The translations under genes and the position numbers were made by a program. A DNA stretch of 64,000 nt, taken from assembly GCF_018119395.1 (NCBI RefSeq), contig NZ_JAGPWD010000032.1, positions 1 through 64,000 of the forward strand. Reading direction: 5' to 3'. Positions 24,092 through 32,485 of this stretch are shown here, piece after piece (the stretch's first letter is position 1; the number at the start of each line of letters is the position of its first letter). The notes under the pieces were generated by a model that saw only the letters and a list, made by a program, of their open reading frames with translations, did not search any database and had not been told where the DNA came from. The DNA is from Massilia sp. ZL223. Lineage in GTDB: Bacteria; Pseudomonadota; Gammaproteobacteria; Burkholderiales; Burkholderiaceae_D.

Positions 24092-26730
24092 CGCAAGATC
24101 GGCGGCTGGTCCTTGTCGTCGCGCGGACGGCAAACGTGCCGCGCGCACCGTCTCAGCTGCTCGATATCGATGCCGAGCTGCTTGGCCAGCTCGGCGAAGC
24201 GGCCGGTCAGCACCCGTTCGCTCAGCAGGCAGCACAGCAGATCCTTGACACCATCGTCGCCCTTGCCGTCGTGGCCATCGCCACCCTCGCCCGGCCGCGG
24301 ATCCCCGGGCTGGGGCGCGCGCCCGATCACGGCCGTCAGCAGCTGCTCGCGCGTGAACTTCGCGCCGCGCGAGGCCAGCCCTTCCGCCACCACATGGAAA
24401 CGGTAGGCGCCGTCCTGGGTGGCCAGCATGGCCGCCTCGAACACCCCGGTGTCGGTCTCGTGCAGCGCGACGAGGGCGGTCGAGTGATCCGGTAGCGTGA
24501 CGGTCGTGTTGACGACAGGGTGGGTGGCGAGCGGCCGCTCGTATTCGGTAAGCGTGGCGCGCAGGTACAAGGTCGAGCCCGGCGCCACCCCGGTCTGGCT
24601 GAGCGTGGCGCGCATGTGCAGGTTGGAGCGCGCGTGGATCAGGGCATGGAAGGGAAGACGCGGCCCCTGCCCCGGCGCCGCGACGGCGGAAATGTTCGCC
24701 AGCCCGGTTGTGTAGCCGCGGCCCATCAGCGCCAGCAGCAGCTGCCATTCGCCCTCCCAATGCTCTTTCCCGTCGTGCAAGACCGGCAGGGTCACGCGCA
24801 GGTTGCGCGAGGTCGCGCCGGGCCGGTAGGCGCCTGGCGGGAGCTGGGGCACGCCGATGACCGTTCCGTCCGGCGCCTGCAGGGCGACGGCCAGGAAATG
24901 CGGCGCGCGGGTCAGGGCCACGGCGTCGAAGGCGATGTCCGAGCGCGTGATCGAGAACGGCACGCGCGCGATCTCGCCGAATCCCACCGATCCTGGCGGG
25001 TCGCGCACGATGTCCCGGTTGAGCACCCCCGCCAGGATCTGGATGAAGAATTTCTCCAGCAGGAATTCGTCGTCCTGCGCGAGCGCGCCCGTGACCAGCA
25101 TGAAGCCGCCCGAATTGTTGGCGATCGCGCGCAGGATGTCGTTCTGGACGTTGGCCGCGTCGGCCACGCCCACGGCGTAGATGCGGTCGGTGATCAGGTG
25201 CTGGACGTCGGCGATCCTGGGCGAGCGGTCCTCGATGCCGTCCGTGAAAACGATGGTGGCATTGATCTCGAAGTCGCCCTTGATCGGCGAGGCGGCGATC
25301 AGGTCCGCCGCCTGCTGGATCCCGGCGCCGATGCAGGTGTGGGGATAGGCGTCGGGCGGACCGTGCTGGGTGATCTTCAGGCGCACGTCGTTGCGCACGC
25401 CGGACGTGAGCGGCCCGGCCACCTCGAGGTCGCGCACGGTCTGGGCGGCGTCGGAAAACGACACCATGGCCACGCCATTGTCGTCGTAGAGCTGGTCGAC
25501 GAAGGTGGTGGCCGCGAACTGCAGCACTTCCAGGCGCATCCGGTTGTTGCCGGCATTCGCGAGCATGCTGCCCGACTCGTCGAGCACCATGGTGACGGAC
25601 GCACGCGGGCGCCGGACGGAATTGGCGACGATCGGGATATCGTCGTCGCGCCAGAGCTCGTCGCCGAACATGTTGTGCGCGACGACACGCATGGTGCCGT
25701 TCGCGAGCGTGCCGGGCGCCTGGCCGGTGTACTGGACCCAGATCCTGAACTGGTCGGTCGGGAAATCGCTGCCGGGGAAGGAATACGGACTCGGGTCCGC
25801 CAGGGTGAAGGGCCCCGAAGTGATCGCGGCCTCGAACATCAGCCCACCGCAGCCGACGATCTTGAACAAGGCCGAGCGGTGGGTCGTGTCGCCCTCGGGT
25901 ACGTCGTTGAAAGTGACCTGGGGCGTCTCGAACGTGACCGTCAGCGGATCGCCCGGGATGAATCCCGCCATGCCTCTTGCCTGGGCGGCGGCGAGCAGCA
26001 GGTCGTCGCGATGGTAGACATAGCCGAGCGCGACATGGTCGAGCATCGACGCGGGCGTGGCGCCGCCGTGCATGGGCGAATTCAGGCCCACGAAAGCATC
26101 CTCGTCCTCGTTGCAGGTGCTCGGGCCGGTCGAGTATTGTTCGACGCCGGGTGCCGGGTGATTCAGCTGCCAGATGGCCCAGATGCGGTCGACATTGCAG
26201 TGGTGCAGGTAGAACAGGGGATCGTCCGGCGAGCGGCCGCCGGCCATGCTCTCGCCCACCCAGACGTGGGCATTGACGTGCGTGCCGCATTCGATCGCGC
26301 GGAAGGCCGCGTAGTTGCCGGCGGAGAGCTCGCCAAGCACCTGGTCCAGGCTGGGAAGCACGTTGCCCGCGGCATCGCTGCGGCGCACGAAGTCCCAGTG
26401 GTCGAAGCGGCCGCCGCTCTTGTTGCGTCCGCCGAAGAAGGACTTCCACGGCTCGGCGTCGATATCTTGCGAGTCCGCGCGCGTCCAGTCCCAGTACGGC
26501 AGGCTGACCCGGTCGTCGAACTGGCGCAGCTCCCATTCGAGCCGCAGCAGGAAGTGGCGGTGCCAGGGAAGGAAGGCCGGCCCCCAGTGGATGCCGTGGT
26601 TGAAGTGATCGTTATGCTCGGTGCCCATGCTGGCGATGACGCCGCGGCTGAAGACGTCGTTGAAGGCATCCCCGAGCCGCTCGCGCTCGACCGGGGTCAG
26701 CTCGGTGAAGTTTTTTCGGCAGCGCATCAT
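24088..26730 (-). CDS. tyrosinase fused to a von Willebrand A domain
   Basis: 880 residues, much longer than bacterial tyrosinases (about 270-500). Residues about 30-200 form a type 3 copper centre. The CuA side has HNDHFNHGIHWGPAFLPWHR with His48 and His57; the CuB side has HVNAHVWVG and DDPLFYLHHCNVDRIW (His at about 175-176). Residues about 375-560 are a VWA domain with an intact MIDAS, DESGSM (about 383-388) and FTDGIED. A beta-rich region follows, then a Cys-containing tail. No signal or TM segment. Tyrosinases hydroxylate phenols and oxidise catechols to quinones; the VWA part suggests metal-dependent protein binding. The start overlaps the caddie-like gene as ATGA, so translation is coupled. 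Confidence 0.9.
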   Translation of the reverse strand: MMRCRKNFTELTPVERERLGDAFNDVFSRGVIASMGTEHNDHFNHGIHWGPAFLPWHRHFLLRLEWELRQFDDRVSLPYWDWTRADSQDIDAEPWKSFFGGRNKSGGRFDHWDFVRRSDAAGNVLPSLDQVLGELSAGNYAAFRAIECGTHVNAHVWVGESMAGGRSPDDPLFYLHHCNVDRIWAIWQLNHPAPGVEQYSTGPSTCNEDEDAFVGLNSPMHGGATPASMLDHVALGYVYHRDDLLLAAAQARGMAGFIPGDPLTVTFETPQVTFNDVPEGDTTHRSALFKIVGCGGLMFEAAITSGPFTLADPSPYSFPGSDFPTDQFRIWVQYTGQAPGTLANGTMRVVAHNMFGDELWRDDDIPIVANSVRRPRASVTMVLDESGSMLANAGNNRMRLEVLQFAATTFVDQLYDDNGVAMVSFSDAAQTVRDLEVAGPLTSGVRNDVRLKITQHGPPDAYPHTCIGAGIQQAADLIAASPIKGDFEINATIVFTDGIEDRSPRIADVQHLITDRIYAVGVADAANVQNDILRAIANNSGGFMLVTGALAQDDEFLLEKFFIQILAGVLNRDIVRDPPGSVGFGEIARVPFSITRSDIAFDAVALTRAPHFLAVALQAPDGTVIGVPQLPPGAYRPGATSRNLRVTLPVLHDGKEHWEGEWQLLLALMGRGYTTGLANISAVAAPGQGPRLPFHALIHARSNLHMRATLSQTGVAPGSTLYLRATLTEYERPLATHPVVNTTVTLPDHSTALVALHETDTGVFEAAMLATQDGAYRFHVVAEGLASRGAKFTREQLLTAVIGRAPQPGDPRPGEGGDGHDGKGDDGVKDLLCCLLSERVLTGRFAELAKQLGIDIEQLRRCARHVCRPRDDKDQPPILR

Positions 26731-27002
26731 CGTTCTCCCCGCTGTTCGTCTTGTCCCGTGCCGCCCCGCTCGCGCTCGGACTGGCGCAGGTAATCGCGCA
26801 CCGCCTCGAGCAGCGTTTCGCGCGCCGGCATATACGCATTGTCGGCAAGGACATATCCGCCCGAATTCTTGAAGAAGCGGCGGCGCGTGCCGTCGATCCA
26901 CAGTTCTTCATGGTCGGGCCCGGTGACGATGCGGACCACGTGTCCGTCCACGTCGTGCTCGGTCGACTCGGGGTCCGGCCGCTTTTCCGATGGTGCTGGC
27001 AT
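26727..27002 (-). CDS. MelC1/caddie-like tyrosinase cofactor protein
   Basis: 91 residues. It resembles the C-terminal part of Streptomyces MelC1, the copper-delivery caddie of tyrosinase. Shared pattern: DGHVVRIVTG, LWIDGTRRRFFKNSGGYVL (compare V-DG-LHVMRN-DGSW), then a Tyr-x-Pro (NAYMPARETLLEAVRDYL). MelC1 has a Tat signal; this protein has none, as its tyrosinase partner also has none. ATG 27002 follows AAGGAG. Its stop codon overlaps the tyrosinase start by 4 bases, and a sigma-54-like promoter lies 66 bases upstream. Assignment rests on pattern and position, not on a search. Confidence 0.65.
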   Translation of the reverse strand: MPAPSEKRPDPESTEHDVDGHVVRIVTGPDHEELWIDGTRRRFFKNSGGYVLADNAYMPARETLLEAVRDYLRQSERERGGTGQDEQRGER

Positions 27003-27067
27003 GGCGTACTCCTTTCCTTGCGGTTATGGCGTCGGGATGCCAAACCTTCCAATGTCTGCATGGATCA

Positions 27068-27083
27068 AGCAACCCACATGCCA
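27068..27083 (-). promoter_or_regulatory. sigma-54 (-24/-12) promoter of the caddie-tyrosinase operon
   Basis: Minus strand TGGCATGTGGGTTGCT. The consensus is TGGCAC-N5-TTGCW, so only one base differs, and the invariant GG and GC are exactly 10 bases apart. Transcription would start near 27057 and give a leader of about 55 bases with an AAGGAG ribosome site. The gene immediately upstream encodes a sigma-54 activator. Confidence 0.7.
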
Positions 27084-27144
27084 GTCATGGGCAAAAAGCG
27101 AAATGCACGAGAATCGGGGAGAGCTTGCAAGCGATAGCGGCCCG

Positions 27145-27201
27145 CCGGGTCGATACGCACCCGGTTCGGCGGACCCACCGGGTCATTACCGACCCACCCG
27201 G
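27145..27201. promoter_or_regulatory. candidate upstream activator sites for the sigma-54 regulator
   Basis: Two inverted repeats of the same half-site: CCGGGT (27145-27150) N8 ACCCGG (27159-27164), and CCGGGT (27178-27183) N12 ACCCGG (27196-27201). The second contains an inner GGGTC N6 GACCC. They lie about 65-130 bases upstream of the -24/-12 element, the usual place for enhancer sites of NtrC-type activators. Confidence 0.5.
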
Positions 27202-27211
27202 CTTGCGGAGA

Positions 27212-28240
27212 TCACATCCGGAAACGCGAAGGATCGATGTGGTACTTCTGCAGGAGCTTGCCGAGGGCCCGCCTTTCCTTGCCGGCCAGGCGGGCCGCCT
27301 GGGTGACATTGCCTTGCGTGCGCCTGAGCAGCGCGTCCAGGTAGCGCCGGTGGAAGACGTCGAGCGCCTGGGTGCGCGCCGCCGCATAGCTTTGCGGGGT
27401 GTCCCCGGCGGCGTCCTGGAGCAGCTCCGGACCGCCCAAGGCCGGAACATCCGGCGCCGGCAGGGTCAGTTCCGGCCCGTCCGACAGCAGGAAGACGCGG
27501 TGGATCAGGTTTTCCAGTTCGCGCACATTGCCCGGCCAGGCATAGGCATCGAACCAGGCATGCGCATGGGAATCGATCGAGCGCCTTGCTTCACCGGCGA
27601 TGCTCCCGTAACGCTGCGCAAATTCGTCCAGGAAGTGGTGCGCGAGCAGCCACGGATCGCCGGGGCGATCGCGCAGGGCGGGCATCTCGAGCGACAGTAC
27701 ATGCAGGCGAAACAGCAGGTCGGCGCGGAAGCTGTGCTCGCCGACCAGGGTCTTGAGCCTGCGGTTGGAAGCGACGATGATGCGCACGTCCGCCGACTCC
27801 GCATGCTGGGCGCCGAGCGGCCGGTAGTGGCCATCCTGCAGGAAGCGAAGCAACGCGACCTGGCCGCGCGCCGGCAGCGCATCGATTTCGTCGAGGAACA
27901 AAGAGCCCTGGTGCGCCAGCCGCAGCAGTCCGGGCACGGCGATGCCCGCATCGGTGAAGGCGCCGCGCGAGTGGCCAAACAGCTCGTTTTCGATCAGGCT
28001 CTCTGGTATCGCACCGCAGTTGACTGCGACAAAAGGCTTCGCCCGCCGCCGGCTGCCGTCGTGGATGCCGCGGGCCGCAAGCTCCTTGCCGGTGCCCGTT
28101 TCTCCCTCGATCAGGACCGGCGCGTCGTAGTGGGCGATGCGCGCAATGAGCTTCAGGGCGGCCAGGAAGCGGGGCGACTGCCCGACCATGCCGCGCAGGC
28201 AGCCGGCGCCGCCGCGATCCGTATCGAAGGCTTCCATCAT
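27212..28240 (-). CDS. sigma-54-dependent activator without sensor domain
   Basis: 342 residues: an AAA+ domain (about 15-245) and a Fis-type HTH (about 300-340; NVTQAARLAGKERRALGKLLQKYHI). Walker A is GETGTGKE, Walker B is GSLFLDEID, and WPGNVRELENLIHR is the sensor II region. The sigma-54 contact loop reads GAFTDA instead of GAFTGA, a notable change. There is no receiver, GAF or PAS domain, as in PspF, so activity must be set by a partner protein or by expression. ATG 28240 is chosen; GTG 28252 is in frame. The gene ends 10 bases from two inverted repeats that precede the sigma-54 promoter of the tyrosinase operon, its likely target. Confidence 0.88.
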   Translation of the reverse strand: MMEAFDTDRGGAGCLRGMVGQSPRFLAALKLIARIAHYDAPVLIEGETGTGKELAARGIHDGSRRRAKPFVAVNCGAIPESLIENELFGHSRGAFTDAGIAVPGLLRLAHQGSLFLDEIDALPARGQVALLRFLQDGHYRPLGAQHAESADVRIIVASNRRLKTLVGEHSFRADLLFRLHVLSLEMPALRDRPGDPWLLAHHFLDEFAQRYGSIAGEARRSIDSHAHAWFDAYAWPGNVRELENLIHRVFLLSDGPELTLPAPDVPALGGPELLQDAAGDTPQSYAAARTQALDVFHRRYLDALLRRTQGNVTQAARLAGKERRALGKLLQKYHIDPSRFRM

Positions 28241-28346
28241 GACACTCTGCACTATGGAATGGTTGAGCTCCCCTGGCGGCCGGCGCCGCCATCGATATGG
28301 CTACGGTATTCCAATATGGCGGGATTGGGAAGCCGGACCGCGCCGC

Positions 28347-29099
28347 CTACGTATGTTGGACGACACTTTTGAGCTGTTCCGGATGCCTGACGCATCCAAA
28401 CAGGTAGAACATGCCGCTGTGGAAGTGCTTCCTGTCGATCGTCGTCCCGGGAAGCTGGAGCACCAGGGTCATGCGCCTGCCGCATACGTCGCAGTCCTGG
28501 TGCTCCGGACTTTGGGCCCAGGCCGGGCTGGCGCCGATACGGGCCTGGTCGATCGGTTCGAACTCGCCGCTTTCGCCGCCGGCGCACAGGAGATAGGACA
28601 GCAGTTCCCTGGGATGGCCGGGACATACCTGCTTCAATGCCGCTTCCAGCTCCTCGCTGGCGGCAAGGTATTTCTCGGGTGCGAATGCATTGCGTCCCTG
28701 GCCGGTGCCTGTCGTCTGGTGGCGGGGAACCTGCAGCGGGCGGCATACCTTGCCCGACAGCGAAGGCTGGGCGGCCGACTCCGCGTCGACGAAGCGGAAC
28801 GTCACATCGTTCGTTCGGGTGACTTCGATGGCCTTTCCCGCCCAGGGAAAGTCCGGCAGGCCTGCCGGGATCGGAATCAGGCAGCCCGGATTGTCGTTCG
28901 TCTCGTTCGTGCGCGCCAGGATATAGCCGTTGGAGGCGATCGAACCGGTGCGCTCGACAAGCTGGTAAATGTGCTCGAGCTGGCTCGCCGAAGCCGCCGC
29001 CGCGGCGCGCATGATCCGCCGCCGCCTCAGATTGAAAGGGATGAGCCCTGCGGCCAGGAGGATGGCCAGGACAGCGAATACGAGGGCTAGGCTTGACAT
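28347..29099 (-). CDS. hypothetical membrane-anchored protein with Cys pairs
   Basis: 250 residues; family not recognised. One N-terminal TM helix (MSSLALVFAVLAILLAAGLI) is followed by RRRR and a soluble region. Features include GYILARTNETNDNPGCLIPI, DCDVCGRRMTLVLQLPGTT (CxxC) and a C-terminal FHSGMFYLFGCVRHP. A CxxC plus a later Cys and His suggest a metal site. ATG 29099 lies within the 3' end of the upstream gene (13-base overlap), indicating an operon of two. Confidence 0.65.
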   Translation of the reverse strand: MSSLALVFAVLAILLAAGLIPFNLRRRRIMRAAAAASASQLEHIYQLVERTGSIASNGYILARTNETNDNPGCLIPIPAGLPDFPWAGKAIEVTRTNDVTFRFVDAESAAQPSLSGKVCRPLQVPRHQTTGTGQGRNAFAPEKYLAASEELEAALKQVCPGHPRELLSYLLCAGGESGEFEPIDQARIGASPAWAQSPEHQDCDVCGRRMTLVLQLPGTTIDRKHFHSGMFYLFGCVRHPEQLKSVVQHT

Positions 29100-29557
29100 G
29101 GATGCTTCGAAGAGCGGCGCCACACGGCGTAGAACACAAGCGCTCCGACGACACCGTGGAGGCCGAAGAGCAGGATCTGCTCGCCGAACATCAGCCACGC
29201 ATGGGTCGTGGGCAGGCCATCGATGTAGGTGTCCACGTATTGACCGTGCCAGTTCACGCCTGCCGAAAATCCTTCGAGGCGGCGCGGCCAGCCCAGGATG
29301 GCGAGCGGCAGCGTGCCCGCCACGAAGCCGGCAAGGGCAAGCGAGATCCAGTTCAGGCGCTGAAACTTGCGGAGCAGAAGAAAGCCTGGGATACCCACCA
29401 GCAGCACGCTCGCCGCCGCAAGCACGACGACACTCAGCAAGACCAGGCCGGCACTGTGCAAGGCTTGCTGCCAAGCGGCGTGGTCCGGCGCCAGCCGCGC
29501 TGCGAATACGAGAGGCTGAACCGCGACAGCGGCGAGTGAGGCTGTCCAGATGCGCAT
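29087..29557 (-). CDS. hypothetical integral membrane protein
   Basis: 156 residues with about four hydrophobic helices (about 1-20, 36-60, 68-88, 125-147). The segment GVNWHGQYVDTYIDGLPTTH between helices 3 and 4 is hydrophilic. No family recognised. It overlaps the downstream gene by 13 bases and is likely transcribed with it. Confidence 0.65.
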   Translation of the reverse strand: MRIWTASLAAVAVQPLVFAARLAPDHAAWQQALHSAGLVLLSVVVLAAASVLLVGIPGFLLLRKFQRLNWISLALAGFVAGTLPLAILGWPRRLEGFSAGVNWHGQYVDTYIDGLPTTHAWLMFGEQILLFGLHGVVGALVFYAVWRRSSKHPCQA

Positions 29558-29704
29558 AGAGTCCTGACGCTCGATGGAAGGATGACGGGCATCCCGGTTT
29601 AGGTGAAATCGAGTGTAGGAGAAAAATGGATCAAGAGCAACACATGGCGGCAGCGCCAGGCATCAAGACGGACTTCAAGCGAGCTCGAAGTCCGCCCTCT
29701 CCTG

Positions 29705-30925
29705 TCAGGCCGCGTCGAACGGTTTGTCCAGGCTCGCCGCCGGCTGGGTGAACCATTTCGGCCCGTTCGCCGTCATGTAGAAGTGGTCTTCCAGGCGGAT
29801 GCCGAACTCGCCCGGCACGCAGATCATCGGCTCGTTCGAGAAGCACATCCCCGGCTCGAGCGGCCTGCGCTCCCCGCCGACCAGGTAGGGCCCTTCATGG
29901 ATGTCGAGCCCGATGCCGTGGCCGGTCCGGTGCGGCAGGCCCGGCAGCTTGTAGCCCGGTCCGAAGCCATTGGCTTCGAGCGAGCGGCGCGCGGCCTTGT
30001 CGACTTCTTCGCAGGGAATGCCCAGCCGGGCGGCGTCGAAGGCCGCCTGCTGCGCCTGTTTTTCCGCGTTCCAGACGAACTTCTGCTTTTCCGACACCTC
30101 GCCGAATACATAGGTGCGGGTGATGTCGGAAATGTAGTTGTGGACCTTGCAGCCGGTGTCGATCAGCACCGTGTCCCCGCGCTGGAGGGTCTGGACGTAG
30201 TTCACGCCATGCGGATACGAGGTCGCTTCGCCGAACAGCACGATGCAGAAGTAGGACCCGCTTGCTCCCACCTTGCGATGGGCGAGCTGGATGAACTCCT
30301 CCACTTCCGCCGTGGTGATCCCTTCATGCAGGATCGATCCGGCCGCGCGGTGCACGGCCATCGTCATGTCCATCGCACACTGGATCAGCGCGAGCTCCGC
30401 GTCGGACTTGCGCATGCGGCAGAACGAGGTCACCGGGTAGGCGTTCTCCAGCACGTAGCCGGCAGTGGCGGCGCGGATCGCGTCGAACATCAGCAGCGGC
30501 GTGCTCTCGTCGATATACAGCTTCGGCGCGGACTGGGCGCCCGGCGCGACGCCGAGCTTTTCCAGCACCTGGCGCAGCAGCGCGGCCGGGTTCTCGTGCT
30601 CGTCCCAGCAGGCGATCTCGCCCGGGACCTGCATGAATTTCTGGATGGTGCCTTCCTCGAAGGCGGGCGCGATGTACACCAGTTCTCCCTCCGCCGGGAG
30701 GATGGCGCCGACCATGCGCTCGCTGGGGCTCCACCGGGTGCCGGAAAAATAGCTCAGGTTGCTGCCCGCGTTGAGGTAGAGGGCCGCGACCCCGTTCGAG
30801 CGCATGAACTCCTGCGCGCGCCGGATCCGGGACTGGTGTTCGTCCACGCTGATCGGCACCGCGCGCCCGGTCATGTTTTCGAGGGCGTCGAGCGCCTGCT
30901 GTTTCGTTTTCCCGCCAATACTCAT
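29705..30925 (-). CDS. M24-family metallopeptidase (Xaa-Pro dipeptidase/creatinase type)
   Basis: 406 residues. An N-terminal creatinase-like domain (about 20-165) precedes a pita-bread catalytic domain. The metal ligands are all present: Asp in LIDTGCKVHNYISDITRTY (two), His in HRTGHGIGLDIHEGP, and Glu in FSNEPMI and RLEDHFY. Members cleave Xaa-Pro dipeptides or act on creatine. It is the last gene of the hydroxyproline operon, 34 bases after the FAD/NAD subunit, so release of hydroxyproline from X-Hyp peptides is a sensible inference. ATG 30925 follows AGGAG. Confidence 0.9.
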   Translation of the reverse strand: MSIGGKTKQQALDALENMTGRAVPISVDEHQSRIRRAQEFMRSNGVAALYLNAGSNLSYFSGTRWSPSERMVGAILPAEGELVYIAPAFEEGTIQKFMQVPGEIACWDEHENPAALLRQVLEKLGVAPGAQSAPKLYIDESTPLLMFDAIRAATAGYVLENAYPVTSFCRMRKSDAELALIQCAMDMTMAVHRAAGSILHEGITTAEVEEFIQLAHRKVGASGSYFCIVLFGEATSYPHGVNYVQTLQRGDTVLIDTGCKVHNYISDITRTYVFGEVSEKQKFVWNAEKQAQQAAFDAARLGIPCEEVDKAARRSLEANGFGPGYKLPGLPHRTGHGIGLDIHEGPYLVGGERRPLEPGMCFSNEPMICVPGEFGIRLEDHFYMTANGPKWFTQPAASLDKPFDAA

Positions 30926-30959
30926 GTGTTCTCCTGCATGTCCAAATGACTTCCACTAT

Positions 30960-32210
30960 TCATTCTATCTGCGATAGCGCCGCCGCACTTGCCGGCACGA
31001 TCGGTATCCGCGACGCCGGGGGCGCCCAGCCGAACAGGAACTGGCAGGCCGCGCCGCAGGTCTTGCCCTGGCACGGCCCCATGCCGACCCGTGTCGCCAG
31101 TTTCGCCTCGCGCCAGCTCCGGTGCGGCGCCAGGCTCGATGCGGCGACGTCCTCGCAGCGGCAGACGATGGTGCCGGGCAGGCACATCTCCCTCAAGGAG
31201 GCGTCCGGCTTGAAGCTGCGCGCCAGCAGCGCCGCGAAATCGTGGCTCTGCCTGAGCATTGCCCTGTCCTGCGCCGAGGGAAGCATCGCCAGGGCGTCGA
31301 GCGCGGCAATGCGTCCTTCGATGATCGCCTTGTCCACGCCGCCGATGCCGGTGCACTCCCCCGCCGCCCAGATATGCGGGCGGTTGGTCTTTTGCAGCGC
31401 ATCGACCACGACGGCATCGTTAGCGGTGTCGCAGCGCAGCGAACAGGCGAGGTCGATGTTGGGCACCAGGCCGAAGCCTGCCGCCAGGAAGTCGCACGCG
31501 AATTCCTGCTGGCGGCGGCCAGTCCTGACGACCACGCTCTGCACGGCGTCCAGGCCCCTGGCCTCGACGATCCGGCCACCGGTGAGGTAGGGAATCTTCC
31601 GCAGGCGCGAAAACAGCGACACGGCCTGGCGGAATTTTTCCCGATGCCGCAACAGCAGTTCCAGGCCGAAGGACGACAACTGCGGCAAGCCCTGGTGCTC
31701 GACGATGGCCTCTACCCGTGCGCCCGCTTCCATCGCGGTGAGCGCGGTGGCGAGCAGCAGAGGCCCCGACCCGGCGATCACGATGCTGCGGTCTTGCACC
31801 GGCATTCCGCCCTTGATCAGCGCCTGCAGGCCGCCCGCGCCGGTAACGCCAGGCAGGGTCCAGCCAGGGAAAGGCAGGAACAGCTCGCGCGCGCCCGAGC
31901 AGATCAGCAGGCGCTCGAAGTCGACCCGCACCGGCTCGTCTTTTACCTCCAGCAGCAGGGAATTGCAGTCGACGCTGCCGATCACCTGCGCGTTCGAAAG
32001 ACGCGTGAAATGCGGATGCGCGTGCAGGGTCTTCCAGATCTCCAGGGCGCGGGAATCGGTCCATTTGTCGGGTCCTCCCCGCCAGATCTGGCCGCCCGGC
32101 GCATGATCGTTATCGATCAGGCAAACCCTGGCCCCGGCATTGATCGCGGTGTGCGCCGCGGACAGCCCCGCCGGGCCGCTGCCAACGATGTGCAGGTCGG
32201 CAGGCCTCAT
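30960..32210 (-). CDS. FAD/NAD(P)-binding subunit of D-hydroxyproline dehydrogenase-type complex
   Basis: 416 residues. Two Rossmann motifs: DLHIVGSGPAGLSAAHTAINAGARV (FAD) and SIVIAGSGPLLLATAL (NAD-type). Residues AAGECTGIGGVDKAIIEGRIAA are the usual FAD-contact end. The C-terminus has an extra Cys-rich domain, VCRCEDVAASS...GMGPCQGKTCGAAC, which binds a [2Fe-2S] cluster in this family. Similar to HcnB and the LhpE-type subunit. The start overlaps the small Fe-S gene by 4 bases. GGAGG lies before ATG 32210. Confidence 0.88.
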   Translation of the reverse strand: MRPADLHIVGSGPAGLSAAHTAINAGARVCLIDNDHAPGGQIWRGGPDKWTDSRALEIWKTLHAHPHFTRLSNAQVIGSVDCNSLLLEVKDEPVRVDFERLLICSGARELFLPFPGWTLPGVTGAGGLQALIKGGMPVQDRSIVIAGSGPLLLATALTAMEAGARVEAIVEHQGLPQLSSFGLELLLRHREKFRQAVSLFSRLRKIPYLTGGRIVEARGLDAVQSVVVRTGRRQQEFACDFLAAGFGLVPNIDLACSLRCDTANDAVVVDALQKTNRPHIWAAGECTGIGGVDKAIIEGRIAALDALAMLPSAQDRAMLRQSHDFAALLARSFKPDASLREMCLPGTIVCRCEDVAASSLAPHRSWREAKLATRVGMGPCQGKTCGAACQFLFGWAPPASRIPIVPASAAALSQIE

Positions 32211-32485
32211 GCCCTGCCTCCGGTGACGACCACCATGCCGTCCTTGCAGATGGTGCGGCAGGCCAGCTGGTGGGGTTTGCCGTCGATCGTCACCCGGCAT
32301 TCCTGGCACTGGCCGATGCCGCACAGGGCAAAGCGCGGCTGGCGGGTGACGGAGCGCCTGGTGCGCAGCTTGCCGGCAATGACCAGCGCCGCCACTACGG
32401 TGGCGCCGCTGGGAACCTCGACCCGGACGTCGTCGACCGTCAAGACGCGGATCACTTCGGCACGGAACACTTCAGACATATGCAT
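32207..32485 (-). CDS. (2Fe-2S)-binding small subunit of the same complex
   Basis: 92 residues. Ferredoxin-like HcnA/LhpF-type subunit: EVPSGATVVAALVIAG, then CGIGQCQECRVTIDG and a later Cys in QLACRTIC that complete the four-Cys plant-type cluster site. It carries electrons between the two FAD subunits. Its 5' end overlaps the FAD oxidase gene by 14 bases and its 3' end overlaps the FAD/NAD subunit gene by 4. Confidence 0.88.
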   Translation of the reverse strand: MHMSEVFRAEVIRVLTVDDVRVEVPSGATVVAALVIAGKLRTRRSVTRQPRFALCGIGQCQECRVTIDGKPHQLACRTICKDGMVVVTGGRA

